The translations under genes and the position numbers were made by a program. Shown here in pieces: positions 43,425-55,443 of a stretch of 64,000 bases of DNA. The DNA is from Pleurodeles waltl (Eukaryota > Chordata > Amphibia > Caudata > Salamandridae). The DNA lies in the NCBI RefSeq assembly GCF_031143425.1, contig NC_090444.1:1353156323-1353220322 (forward strand), given 5' to 3'. The stretch's first letter is position 1. The number at the start of each line of letters is the position of its first letter. A model generated the notes under the pieces. That model saw only the letters and a list, made by a program, of their open reading frames with translations, searched no databases and had not been told where the DNA came from.

Positions 43425-43850
43425 ATGTTTTCCTCCAAACAATATATCATAGCTAGTTTTTTAAATCTGCTGCATCCTCAAGTGTATGAAGGCAAGCATT
43501 ATGTTTGATACCATGCTCACTTCATCACTAATTAGTAGCTTCATTTTTGTCAAAACTCAATAACTCATGAAAAGCGTCACCAGATAACTTTTGATATTCT
43601 AATTTATTTTCATGTTCAACAGGTAGCATTAGCAGTCGATGTAGAGTAATTCCTTTATCATTATATGGAGCTACTCCTGTTGGTGCTGCCACTACACATG
43701 ACAAATTTGAATCTGTAGTCTTCTATAGATAACTAGTGAGAGCATTAATTAGAAAGTTAGGTTTTTCCCAGTCTCAACCTGTCCACTGATGTACATTAAT
43801 ATTGGTTTATAAGAAGAGCATTCACACAGTTTGTTATTGTGGAGAAAACC
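43425..43850 (-). pseudogene. Helitron Pif1-like helicase, N-terminal half
   Basis: Motifs in order: SGQVETGKN (Walker A, second Gly of the usual loop changed), VVAAPTGVAPYNDKGITLHRLL, PVEHENKLEYQKLSGDAFHELL, then SDEVSMVSNIMLAFIHLR (Walker B, DEVSM), ending at GGKHL where H3 begins. The next residues (IVFGDLLQL) lie at 39013. Several frame changes. Confidence 0.8.
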
Positions 43851-43899
43851 ATGTTCTATTTATTGTTGCAAAACCCATGCTCTATTTTACTTTTAACTT

Positions 43900-44560
43900 G
43901 AATATAACTTTATCTTTGTTCATTGTTTAGTTGTTCCACTAACTGTTCAAAATGCACAGTCTCCTCTATTGCCTGTTCCATTACTGTCTCCACCTCATTC
44001 ATAGCTATTACTGCTTTGTTTTGAATTATTGGTTCTCCAAGAGGATCTTGACTTCTTGGTACAAAACATTGGCTGCTTTGTGAATTCTCCTTGGCTACCT
44101 CAGCAACAATGGTTTCTTTCTGTGCAATCTTATCTTTCAACATCTGTAAGTATGTTGGAAACACACAACACTGAATACTGTCTTTTACAGCGTTGACTGG
44201 GTCTTCATAACAGTCATACTGTCCAACTAAATCTCATTCAGTATGCCAAGGCCTGAAGAGTTGCAAAAATGTTAAATAATAAAACTCTCTTCTTTCTGCA
44301 GTTTGACAAGTAAGCTTTCTATGGTTTAGTAGATTTTCTTTCTTGTGTCTTACCAAACAACCATCACATCCAGTAACTGAAAATCTTCCTTCTTCAATGT
44401 TTTCAGTGACATTCGTTATATGTGTGTAGTTCAGAACTACTTCATACAGACACATGTTTTCAAGGTGGGCAATTCTTCTTGGATAGCATGTATCCAGCAT
44501 GTTACTTTTTAGAATGTTTGTACTTTCAGGTACTGATTTTCTGGAAAAAGGCTTCATTCT
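43900..44560 (-). pseudogene. Helitron linker between Rep and helicase
   Basis: Readable stretches: LDTCYPRRIAHLENMCLYEVVLNY, TGCDGCLVRHKKENLLNHRKL, YLTFLQLFRPWHTE, DLVGQYDCYEDPVNAV, then FPTYLQMLKDKI with a Glu-rich tail. LTCQTAERREFYYLTFL and LFRPWH-like wording are typical of Helitron proteins upstream of the helicase. The Cys/His set (CDGC, H, H) might be a small zinc site. Frame breaks at 44234 and 44164. Confidence 0.6.
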
Positions 44561-44649
44561 CTATTATGACTGGTTGCAAGACGTAGGCTTACCCACATAA
44601 TTCCTGTCGACTTGAAGAACAAACTTGCCAAGTTCAACCTATCTGCGCA

Positions 44650-45930
44650 TTCATAAGATCAAATTTCTCTGTGGGAAAGCATTTTCAAACTGAAACTGTA
44701 CAGTTTCTTGGTAAGACTCTTTTCTGCAGAAATCTCCTCCCATACATCTTTCATCTCTGTTGTCTCTGACTTGGTGATGTAAGAAGTTATGTACTGACCA
44801 ACAGCAATGGAGTTATCTGCAACAAATTGTAGATACATATTTGCATTCCAAATCTTCAGAATTACAGGATTGTAGTAATTTATATATTTCAAAGCTTCTG
44901 TTCTTTTTAGATTGTAAGCATTTTTGGTGATTTCCATGTTAGGGTGTGTCTCACAACTGCCATAAAGCTGTTCACTTTTCCCTCAGAGATGACAGGTCGT
45001 GGGAATCCTAAACACCACTTGTGTAAAATTGTGCTTTTGATCTGTGCCTTTGACAACAGTATTTACCGCACCTGTGATTTTGAAATCATAGGACTTGTTG
45101 GCTCAATCCTTTGTCAGCAGTTTCTTTTGAGATGGCGCATGTTACAAACTGCTGTATAAAAAAACAAGACAAACTCATCAGTGTCTGTTCCAAACTTTGA
45201 TGCATCTTTTACCCCTAACAACATGTGAATATGTGGAACACCTCTAGCTTGGTACTCAATGCACCCAAAAAATCAGTTACTTAGCCAAGTGGAGGATTAG
45301 TTTTGCTGTAAATGAAAGGCATCATTGCTTGAAACCTGTGGTTAAAATATCCACAATCGTTTGCTGGGTCCAATAACCAGAGTTCTCCAGGTCTCTTCAG
45401 ATTTATATATTTTACATTTGAATGTGCTTCTCATAAGAAATCAAGGAGATCATTCCATGCATACTCTGCACAACTGAGGGTCCTAGGTTTCTCAACATGC
45501 ATTTTACCTCACCATGACGACAATATCAATATTCATTGGTACCATGTTGACATGCCATCTAGTTATATTCTAGATTTTCATCTTTTCTATGAACTTTTTC
45601 AGGTAAATCCCCCACTGACAGATTTAGCATATTTATCCCAGTTTTCAGAATGTGATTAACTGAATAAGATAAGCCAGGTAAGAGACTCTCAAATGGAAGA
45701 TGCAATAGGTAAGGAATACACTGGTGAAATCCTGGGTCTTCTGAGTAAAGTCTAATTGATCTGTACTATGCTGCTGGTATTTCTAGAGGCCTTCATCATA
45801 TCTACCACCTACTCCAGTAGGAAACTGTTGTGGAAAACAGTGAGCGTCTAAGATTTTCTTCCACACACCTAAGGGAGCTCCTTTTGCTTTTTCATCTGAA
45901 ACAGATTAATAGCATTTCCTATATTCACTT
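44650..45930 (-). pseudogene. Helitron Rep (HUH endonuclease) domain
   Basis: Nicks and joins DNA to start rolling-circle transposition. In order: GAPLGVWKKILDAHCFPQQFPTG, RLYSEDPGFHQC, YWYCRHGEVKCMLRNLGP, GELWLLDPAND, FNHRFQAMMPFI, FFGCIEYQARGVPHIHMLL (HUH; HIH codons at 45225-45233), a KWCLGFPRPV block, then LKIWNANMYLQFVADNS and GQYITSYITKSE, which has both tyrosines (codons 44793-44791 and 44781-44779) and the following Lys. All catalytic residues are visible but the frame is interrupted at many points. Matches the Helitron_like_N pattern. Confidence 0.8.
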
Positions 45931-46120
45931 TGGAATGTCAAGGATGAGTACCGTAGTGTTCATAAATTATTTCTGATCTTTTTCGATCTCTCTTTTCAAT
46001 TTGACCAGTTGATGAAAATGTGGTATCCTCCATAAGTGTATTATTTTGAAAATAACCTACATTTGTATAGTAAGTATTATTTTGTACCAGATATAATGTA
46101 GCGTTTTTTACTTTACATCT

Positions 46121-46144
46121 ACCGCCAGGGTTGTAATGAGGGAC
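46121..46144. repeat. orphan Harbinger terminal repeat
   Basis: ACCGCCAGGGTTGTAATGAG at 46121-46140, then GGAC: nearly identical to the H3 right end at 43399-43421. No partner end or element body is seen next to it. Confidence 0.6.
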
Positions 46145-46149
46145 TATAT

Positions 46150-46760
46150 CTTTGAGTAACTATGGGTAAATGGGTATGTAAGTAGCTGAATGAATACCTC
46201 ACTGTGACTGTTACAGAATGCAAGGATATGTGGCTCTCCTTCTAATTGCATTGGATACTGCTACATTGACATGTACAGACCAACATGAGTGGGCAGTGAC
46301 AGTGCACACAGAGCCTCTACAGTAGTAGGCCTCACTTATGATTAAAGCTTTTTTATCTCCACATATAAGAAGAGTATGTCACTGCTTTCCTATATTTCTC
46401 ACTGAATGTACGAGTCCCCTGTAGAGGTGCTTTAAGATAATTCCTTATAAAGGTGGTTTGAGATATCCTATTACATGTGCTAGTATGTCACTCTATCCTT
46501 TTGTACCTCTACGGGCTTCTAAATGTGTGTATAAATACATGAATGAATACCTCACCGCCTCTGTTACAAAATACTGGGGTATATGGTTCTGCCTCTAATT
46601 GCATTGGATACTGTTAAATGGACAAGTACAGACTAACATGAGTGGCTAGTGACAGTACTCTCACAGGCTTTCCTGTAGTAGGCCCTAAACCATGTTTAAA
46701 GCAGTATTTATCTGTATACATAACAAGTTATGTACAATATACAATCAATATACATATACA
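46150..46760. repeat. 353-bp direct duplication
   Basis: GAATGAATACCTCAC at 46188 recurs at 46541, with ATTGCATTGGATACTG, CAACATGAGTG/TAACATGAGTG and TAGTAGGCC following in the same order in both. Diverged copies, non-coding. Confidence 0.65.
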
Positions 46761-48449
46761 GTCATGTTAAGTAATAGGCAGTTATCCAACTGAAAAGGAC
46801 GTCTCCTGTTTTAAGCAGAAACCACTGCACTTCATAACACACCTACACCATATCTCAAAGATGAGTAATGTTTTCTCAAACATAGGTTTGACACTTGAGA
46901 AAAAGCTTGTATGTGCTATGAAAAGCTAGAAGTATGAGTCCAACAACACACTCTGTACTAGAAAACCTGACCTATGTTTAAACACAGTATGCTTAACTAT
47001 GCCTAGCAGTCTATCTGTACACATCTGACTCATTATTAGATTAAACAATATATTTTATCAACTAAGCACATACACATGTCATATAAGTTAGCAACACCTT
47101 TTCTAATTAGTACCTAATACACAAATGACTAATTTCAAATGGTTCATGCTTCATCTTCACCTACAGTGCTTGTTTATTTGTTTCAAAACTGACTTTTTTA
47201 CTTCTCTCTTAAAATGGAATAATTAGGACTACAAGTCCCAGATTTCAAAGGAACATGTTGTTTTTGAGCAACGCGTCATCTATAAACCTGTACAACTTTT
47301 ACATTTTCTAATACATTGTTAGGTAATAGAGCATGCACTGAAGCAGCATGTGTACAATATGCAGTTCCATGGCACCAGTTTGTGAAGAAACTTCTTACAC
47401 ACCTGGTCTGCTCCTTAGAGAAACAGCATGTTAGTCTCCTAGTTATATATATATATTCACTACCATTCATATTTCATGCCAGGTACCTACAATACACTCA
47501 ATAAATTTAATATTCTCTTTTAACAATGTCACATAGAAAAATCAATGTTTAATCAATTTGTTTTCTTGGAATTAAATGTAATTTAAATAACTGAGGGTTG
47601 AGTCTGTTGATGAAATAGTTTTTCTGTGTTCTGGTTAGATAGATTATAAACTTTCAGTAATTATGACAACCAAGCATAGGAATGACACACCACTCTCATG
47701 TAAAGGAACTATAAATGGCAACCTTTTCAACTTTGCACTGTGTGTTACTGGAGAAGTCAACAAATAAAAACATACCTTTCAAATTTAACTTTTGTAAGTA
47801 CAGTTCTAAATGGTTAGATTTTGTTACCCTTTCATACACTTTTATAAAGAAGCCCAATCTGGTAGACTTTTTTCCATGTTCTTGTCTTAATCACGATTTT
47901 CACTGTGAAATAGTGAAAAACTAGGTGTCCAAAAACATGTGTAGCACCATATTTTTAAGAGTTTAGGAGTACAGCACACTTCATTATCAATCCCTCACTA
48001 GGAAATGAAATACTCACTATACAAAAATGAGTAAAAACACCTTTAATTTTTACAAAGAAACAATTCTCTCTTTAACACCTTTCCCCAATACACTCTCAGC
48101 ACGGTCTCCATAGCAACCCACTATAAAATGGGTGTTATAAGTTCACAGAACATTCCACATTAAACATACCAGCTACAAAATGAGCTGCAGCAGGTGTGGT
48201 TTACTGTACAGACTGAAAGCATGTCCAAGAGTGTATTACAAATTATTATTTTTACCAGATCCAATCATAGACCAACTTAATAATCATTTCTAGTCACATC
48301 CTAATTTCATTCCCTAAACAGTCTCAGCATCCAATCAAAATTAATTTCTTTTAATCTGAAGCAGACCTCTATTTTAAGTGCCTTCTATTTCAAATTGTAC
48401 ATTCCTCACACCAGCCTTCTGCTCTCTGCTACTGCTCCTTCACTTTCAA
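46761..48449. other. no gene recognised
   Basis: AT-rich DNA with no convincing frame. GGACTACAAGTCCCA at 47227 is a short palindrome. The GC content rises slightly near 48060-48200 before the SGNH relic, which could be part of the same old element. Confidence 0.35.
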
Positions 48450-48720
48450 ATGGTTAGAGTGTGGATTGTAGGACACCGTTATGTTTTTTGGGCTAGGGAA
48501 GCTGCTAGAACAAGTTGCGTTGACAGGCTAATGTGGACATTAAATCATTAAATGGATTGGCCAGAGAGGGTTAAAGTGGCATATATTGCTGCCTCTGGTT
48601 AAAAGCATTAGAGATTTCCAACCCCTTGACCTCCTGATTGTGCACTGTGGTGGTAATGACCTGGGCATACTGACTGGGGTAGGAATGGAAATCCCTATAA
48701 AGGATACCTTTGCACAACTG
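48450..48720 (+). pseudogene. SGNH hydrolase-like fragment (DIRS/Ngaro-type element relic)
   Basis: Readable in pieces: VWIVGHRYVFWA, then IKWIGQRGLKWH, PLVKSIRDFQPLDLLIVHCGGNDLG, GVGMEI. GGND is block III of the SGNH hydrolase fold, and the preceding strand LLIVH fits. The catalytic-serine block (usually GDS) would be at GHR and is changed or lost. SGNH-like frames of this kind are known in Ngaro-type tyrosine-recombinase retrotransposons of fish and amphibians. Nothing else of such an element is seen; the 32-bp array begins right after it. Confidence 0.55.
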
Positions 48721-49795
48721 ATGAGTGGGTGGGTGAATGAGGGTCTAAGTGGGTATGTAAGTTGGTGCATGACTGTCTGACTGGGTCTGTGAGTGGGTGC
48801 ATCAGTATCTGAGTGGGTCAGTGAGTGGGAGCATTAGTTATTCAGTGTGTCTCTGAGTGAGTGCATCAGTGTCTGAATAGGTCTGTGAGTGGGTGCAGCA
48901 GAGTCTGAGTAGGTCTCTGAGTGGATGCATGATTGTCTGAATGGGTCTCTAAGTAGGTGAGTATCTGAGTGGGTCTGTGAGTGGGTGCATCAGAGTCTGA
49001 ATGTGTACTGAGTGAGTGCATCAGTGTCTGAGTTGGTCTGTGATTCAGTGCATGAGGGTCTGAGTGGATCTGTGAGTGGGTACGTCATTGTCTGTGTGGG
49101 TCTGTGAGTGAGAGCATTAGTGTCTGAGTGTTGAGTGGGTGCATTAGTTTCTGAGTGGGTCTGTGAGTGGGTGCATGAGGATCTGAGTGGATCTGTAAAT
49201 GGGTGCATGATTGTCTGACTGGGTCTGTGAGTGGTATGTCAGGGTCTGAGTGGGTCTGTGAGTGGATGCATCAGTATCTGAGTGAGACTGTGAGTAGGAA
49301 CATTAGTGTCTGTGTGTCTCTGAGTGACTGCATCAGCATCTGGATGGATCTGTGAGTGGGTGTGTCAGTGTCTGTGTGGGTCTGTGCATCAGTGCATGAT
49401 GGTCTGAGAGGGTATGTGAGTGGGTGAGTCAGTGAACAAGGGTCTGAGTGGGTCTGTGACTGAGTGTGTCAGTATTTGAGTGGGTCTGTGAGTCAGTGCA
49501 TGATGGTCTGAGTGGGAATGTGAGTGGGTGTGTCAGTGTCTGTGTGGATTTGTGAGGGGGTGTTTCAGTGTCTGAGTGGGTCTGTGAGTGAGTGCCTCAG
49601 TGTCTGAATATTTCTCTGAGTAGAAGCATCATTGCCTGAGTGGATCTGTGATTTGGTGCATGATGGTCTGAGTAGGTCTGTGAGTGGGTGCATCAGTGTC
49701 TGAGTGTATGTCTGAGTGGGAGCATCATTGTCTGAGTGGGTCTGTGAGTCAGTGCATGATGGACTGAGTGGGTATGTGAGTGGGTTCATAGGTGT
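48721..49795 (+). repeat. 32-bp minisatellite, GGGTCTGTGAGTGGGTGC
   Basis: About 33 units of roughly 32 bp (CTGAGTGGGTCTGTGAGTGG then GTGCATCAGTGT). Units vary by substitutions and short indels. Same family, inverted, at 17100-17440. Confidence 0.85.
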
Positions 49796-50690
49796 GAGAG
49801 AATGAATTATTATGAATGACTCTCTGTGAATGTTTGTTATTGTTGCCGATCTTCATGAATTGATTGCGATGTTACTTGAGGGGCTGTGCTGAGCGCCGCG
49901 ACGTATTTGCGAATATCATACAGTGTGAAAAAATCATCATTAAAACAGCATAATTTTATTCTTTAAAACACCTATTTCACATCCCTGGGGTCAGGGTACC
50001 GCCACCCTGACATTATCTCACTTTTAATTTTAAATTTCAGCTGCAGGGACTGGCTCCTGGTATTCAAAGTGGTGGCTGCAAATTTCTGATCAGGTTGCGG
50101 ATAGCCAATCACTGCAGTCCTGCTGTTACGTTCATTTATGAACAAATTTATTTCCCCTTTAATTTCTCTTAAGTTACTGAACAGATTTACACCAAATAAA
50201 CAAAAGTGTAATCTGCGTACCAAAACCTACCTCTTGGCTAATTTGCATGTAATTCCATACAGCAGCTCAGGCTGTAGCCTTGTTTGAAGCACCTATTAAA
50301 ATTAGCATGGGAAACACAACATTTTTTACCCACCCTTTTTTTCAGCCCCTGCTTGACAGACCACCCTACAACTTCCCATGTGCAACAAGAATCACCGGCA
50401 GTCTTTTTTGGAAAATTCTGTGAGGATTTGTCAAACTGTGCCAAAGATATAGCAAAGTCAAAAGATTATTTTTCTATGGCAACATGGTCCTAATTATAAC
50501 TACCTACTGGCAACAGCCAGTGGGTAGTATTGATAATATAGATTATATATACATATGTCAAACAGTTCTTGCTTGCTGGGAGAGGAGGTTCACTCTGTTT
50601 CCCTGCTCACAGAGATGCGCCAGGGAAAAAGAGGAACCAATTGCTACCATAGACAGGGCTCTGCCTGTGACAGCAATGCCAGCTTCTAGT
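49796..50690. repeat. dispersed repeat (family of 27.3 and 29.5 kb)
   Basis: ACTGAACAGATTTACACCAAAT, TAATCTGCGTACCAAAACC and CATGGTCCTAATTATAACTACC match earlier copies. ATTCATTATGAATGAC lies at the left edge. No gene. Confidence 0.5.
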
Positions 50691-51525
50691 TGAAGTGGGT
50701 AGCAAGCTGGGACCACGGGGCCTTGAGGCTCCCCCTACAGTCCCATTGGACACTCGGTACCCTGGGGGTCACCCAGGAGACACGGCTGGGCACCGGGGGG
50801 TGAGATGAGCCCAGGAAGGGGGGACGCACAAAAAACTATATTGAAGCAAGGCCCTGGAGGATGGGATTCCTGGGGCCAAAATTGGCTCGAGGAGGGGGGC
50901 TGAATAGCCCCCTTCCCCTACCAAATGAATTATAAGGCCACGCCCAGGAGGATGGTGTCCCAGGGCCAAAATCAGCAAGGGTATGGGGGTTGCATAGCCT
51001 CCCTCCTCCATTTATAAAAGGCTGGTCTCAAGGGGATGGGTCCCCAGGGCAGAGATCTCTTGCTGGAACCTGAGTGTTTTTTCAGACTTGGCAAGAGCTG
51101 CCAAAGCTCACGCTAAGTCAGAGCAAGTAGCTATGTCCCAGGGGTAGGCACCTTGGGATAATAGCAAGAGCTGGCCCTGGGGGTTGGCAGACCCCAGGGC
51201 CATTGTTGGCTCCTCAAGGGGGCTGCATGGATCCCATCCAAGATTTGAAATTTGTCCTGAGGAGGTGGTGGTCCCAGAGGCCTGGGGTCTGCAACATACC
51301 CTCTTCCTTATCTTTTTTCAGCCCCTGTTAATATGAAATTAATTGTCCCAGGGAGTTCCTGGGGCTGCAGGGAGGTCACGCAGGCCCTGTGTTAATTTGA
51401 TTGTTTGCCCCGATGAGGTGTGGGTCCCTGATGCTACCAGGGGGGCATGCAGGGCCCCCCTGTTAATTTAATATTTGGCCCTGTGGAGGTGGCAGTCCCC
51501 CGGGCTCTGGAGGAGGCGATATGCT
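50691..51525. repeat. GC-rich array (family of 26.2 kb)
   Basis: Loose tandem units with GGATGGGATTCCTGGGGCC, AGGAGGTGGTGGTCCC and GGGGGGCATGCAGGGCC, oriented like 26950-27240. No gene. Confidence 0.5.
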
Positions 51526-52848
51526 TAAGAAAAGCAAAGGTTACAATGACATTCTAATTAGGTTTTGATTTTACTTGAATAAAACCATAGAAATTCAGCA
51601 GTTACAGTTAAAGTTATTTTAAGTAACTATAACTTGAGCCCTAAGGTAAATATAACTCACGCCCTTGCCATGCACTGCTAATTACCCCACAAATTCCAGC
51701 ACTCATAACATCTTTGATCACATCATTGATGTTGTCACTGTAACATCTGCAGTAAAATTATTGATCAGATAATGCATGGTGGGGGCGCGAGTTAAAATTA
51801 CCTAAGGGAGCGAGTTATACTTAGATGAAATAACTCTAACTATAACTATAACAGCTGAATTTCTCAATTTTTGTTCGAGTAAATTCAGAACCTAACTATA
51901 ATGTCCCTGTAACCTTTGGTTATTTAAGTGCATTTCTAAGGTTTTTAAATTCTATTTCTTAACTATAATTCAGTGAATATATATATCATATCATATATAT
52001 CATATAAATGATTTGGTCTAAATCTGTTCAGTAGTTTTTGAGTAATTAAAGAAAAAACAAATATGTATATCTAGGGACGTGAACAAGGCTATGTCTGAAA
52101 CGTGTTGTTGTGGATGTGTGTAAATCCTATTATTTTGTGCTGAACACTACATATTTATATACATATTTATAGATATTTGTGATTTGGTCTAAATCTGTTC
52201 AGTATTTTTGAAGTAATTAAAGACAAAGACAAATATGTATGACGTAGAGGGTCATGCTGAGATCTGACTGGCTGCCAACATTTCAACCAGGAAGTGCTGG
52301 CAGCCATTTTGGCCTTTGGACTCATCCAAGTCCAAAAAAAAGTAAAAAAAAAAAAAATAGAGAAAAGGGGCAGGGTAGGAATACCTCAACCCCCACTCCT
52401 GGTGGTGGGCTCCCTCAGGGAACCCCGTCTGTGCCAAAAAGCATCTATTTTTACATTTTAGCTGCGAAAACAGAATCTGCAGATCACTTTAAAAAAAAAA
52501 ATTGTGGCCTTCTACGCATGTTCAATCCTCGGCCCGGGGGCGGGCCAGGTCCCAGGGGCAATTTTAAATTATTATTTTGGAGAAGGGGGGACACACGTAG
52601 CCCCCTCTCTATGGCCGATTTTGGCACCGGGGCCGGCCACAGTTTATTAATATAGAGGGGGGCCATGCTGCCCCTCCGCAAGGCCACTCCTTCCTAACCT
52701 TCAATTCTGATAGCAAATGGTTGACATGGTTAAAATAATTTGCTACAGGCCGGTATAGTTTCTTGTTAATTATTGCTGATTTGTGATTCCTGAATGGTGA
52801 AGAGAGGTCATTTACTGTTTTGCATTCCTTTTGTTTTTAAGAGATTTG
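51526..52848. repeat. dispersed repeats up to the H2 left end
   Basis: AAAGGTTACAATGACATT, AGAAATTCAGCAGTTACAG (family of 29.1 kb) to about 52000, then two copies of GATTTGGTCTAAATCTGTTCAGTA (52010 and 52180), then GGGGCAGGGTAGGAATACC (family of 28.0 kb). TTG at 52846-52848 is the H2 target duplication. No gene. Confidence 0.5.
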
Positions 52849-53446
52849 GGGGGTCATTCCGACCTTGGCGGTATAAGGCGCTTACCGCCTTGCAGAAGAC
52901 CGCCAATACACCGCCGCGGCCACAGAATTCCGCCACAGCTATTATGACACACATCTCGGAATCCGCCGAAATTCAGACACCCACAAAACACCGCCACACC
53001 AAAGGTCAGCCATAAACATGGGAAACAAATCCTCCACCTCCACGCCAACAGAAACACGCCCATGCTATTACGACCCACGAATCCACGCGGCGGTCTTTCA
53101 AACGCGGTATTCCATTGGCGGTACACACCGCCGCTCTCAGAATACACACACATCTCCAAAACACCGCCACATTGGACCATTACAAATACACACACCTGAT
53201 ACACATACACACACCACTCCCACACACCCAACACAATATAACACACACCCACATCACACACAAACCCCTACGACCACAATTTCTGAGAGAAGGCCAGAGA
53301 GAGACAGCACAGAATAGAGAACCCCATCACACAGAGGCACACTACACCATCACCCACACAACTCCCACGCACAAAACACCACATACCACAACACTCACCA
53401 CACTCATCAACACATACACCACCCCACACATCACACACACCACCCC
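52849..53446 (+). other. left terminal repeat and subterminal region of H2
   Basis: The terminal repeat is followed by about 250 bp with many ACCGCC/GGCGGT hexamers on both strands (for example 52867, 52884, 52899, 52912, 53119). These are likely recognition sites (inference). 53130-53446 is a CA-rich leader to gene 1. Confidence 0.7.
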
Positions 53447-54963
53447 ATGGCACGCAAAAGACACCCCCGCTTCTCCGAGGAGGAGCTCAGGGTCATGGTC
53501 GAGGAAATCATCTGGGTAGAGCCACAGCTATTTGGCTCACAGGTACAGCACACATCAATAGCCAGGAAGAAGGAGCTATGGCAAAGAATAGTCGACAGGG
53601 TCAACGCTGTGGGACAGCACCCAAGAAATAGGGAGGACATCAGGAAGAGGTGGAACGACCTACGGGGGAAGGTGCGTTCCACGGTATCCAGGCACCACAT
53701 CGCGGTACAGCGGACTGGCGGCGGACCCCCACCTCCTCCCCCACAACTAACAACATGGGAGGAGCAAGTCTTGTCCATCTTGCATCCTGAGGGCCTCGCA
53801 GGAGTCGTTGGAGGAACGGACACTGGTAAGTCAAATTTGAACTATCATATCCCCCACCCTACCTGCATGCTATCACACACCCCCACCCTCACACCCTCCC
53901 CTATCACTCCAAATCCTCTACCCATGACACCAACCACCCATCCCAACCCCAAGACCTGCATGACATAACTAAGCATGGATACCCATCACTAAAGCATGCC
54001 CACTGCACAGACCAACAACCCCCCCAACCATCACCACACAAGCCCCCACACAGGAATGCCTGCACTGGGGTACACGCACACCCAAACATTTCACATCATG
54101 AAACACACACATGCAATAATCATGTACTCATACCCCCGCAGGAACCCGAAGGAACGTCACCACACCAGAGGGACCAGACAACACCACTCCACCCCCAGAA
54201 GAGGCCCACAGTGACAACAGCAGCTCTGCCCCACTGGATCTTGATGACCAGCCCGGACAATCGTGGGCCTCAGGACAGTCGGTTCCCCTTGCCCAGCCAC
54301 AGCCCAACACCGAACTGCCACCCTCTGGGAACACCAGCACACCATCCACCCAGCGGGCCCAAACCTCCCACCCAGGACAGGTCAATCAGCGGTGTGTCCA
54401 CGACTACAGGGCACCCAGGCTAACCCAACACCCCAACAACAGCAGGGACCTGGGGGCAGTTGTAGTGGGCACACGGTCCAGGGGACAGAGGCACAGGAAC
54501 ACAGGGGAACTGGAAGGGCTGCTGTGGACAGAGGTAGGACAGGCCAAGGGAACCTACTCTCAACGAGGCCCTCTCCTCTATCATGGGAGCATACCACCAC
54601 TCCCAGGAGACAATGGCTACGGTACTGGGCAAGTTGCAGGAGACCCTGCGTCTGCAGGAGGAACAGTATTTGGGGTTCAGGGAGGAGCTCAGGACCATCG
54701 GCTCCGCCCTGGGCACCATTGTAGGGGTGCTGACGGACATTCAAAAGACCTTGAGGGACACCGTGGCACTCCAAGGGGCCCCTGACACTAGCCACGACGA
54801 TGAACTGCCCACCACCTCTGGCGGCGCTAGTGGACAGGACGCCCCGCCACAGGACCAACACACCAGCACCCCATCCCCTGCAGACGGACAACCACCACGC
54901 AAGTGGGCCCTGAGATCCAGGAACAGGACAGAGCAAGATGGCAAGACCCCCGCCAGGAAATAA
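53447..54963 (+). pseudogene. Harbinger Myb/SANT-like protein, gene 1 (H2 copy)
   Basis: Exon 1 (53447-53825) is intact: MARKRHPRFSEEELRVMVEEI, PQLFGSQVQHTSIARKKELW, RIVDRVNAVGQHPRN, REDIRKRWNDLRGKV form a three-helix Myb/SANT-like domain (residues about 8-78) with the usual Phe/Trp core, followed by PPPPPPQLTTWEEQVL. Donor GTAAGT at 53826; acceptor CCGCAG at 54141. Exon 2 starts with an acidic PPEEAHSDNSSS stretch, then has two frame changes (near 54375 and 54530) before the well-kept C-terminal third (YHHSQETMATVLGKLQ, helical) that ends with TAA at 54961-54963. The domain is the clearest of the three copies. Confidence 0.85.
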
Positions 54964-55150
54964 GACCAGCCTGATCGTCCTCCCACTGTCCCACTTTGTT
55001 ACACTGTCCAAATCGGAACTGCCCCAGCTCCACTTCCAATGGCCAGATGTGCAATGTACCTGTGAGACTAATAGACTGGACTCTGCCATGGACATTCCTC
55101 CACCATCACCCATCCCCATTTCACAACCCCCCTTCATTGTTATGCACTTA

Positions 55151-55156
55151 AATAAA
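55151..55156 (+). other. polyadenylation signal of gene 1 (H2)
   Basis: AATAAA about 190 bp after the stop, the same spacing as in H1. Confidence 0.6.
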
Positions 55157-55443
55157 CACCCTTGAAACACTAATAAAACTGGAGTCAGTCAATGATTGTG
55201 AACTTTGTATTGTCAATTACAGTGTTAAAAAAGGTTACCCATTGGAAGGCCAACATACCAATGTCACACATCACAAGCCTTTCAAGGGTGCAAGCTGTTG
55301 ACACGTAGGTTACCACATTAGTGAAACTGAAATGGAAGGGGACAACTCAGTTAACAAATAGGGAGTGAAATGTAGGTACAGGATAGAGGTAGACGTGTGA
55401 AAGTTAATATTATGTGAAACATGAAAATGTACTCACCTGTGTC

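Larger units (their letters stand above)
36950..46110 (-). mobile_element. decayed Helitron encoding Rep, Pif1 helicase and a USP-like domain
   Basis: Read on the minus strand: Rep with HUH (about 45230) and two-Tyr motif (about 44790), a linker, Pif1 helicase N-half (43850-43425), the H3 insertion, Pif1 C-half (39013-37885), then a USP-like protease domain (37880-37150). Rolling-circle transposons carry the Rep-helicase pair; the protease is unusual. Exact ends are not recognisable (no 5' TC or 3' CTRR hairpin identified), so both limits are approximate. Many stops and frame changes; inactive. Confidence 0.8.
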
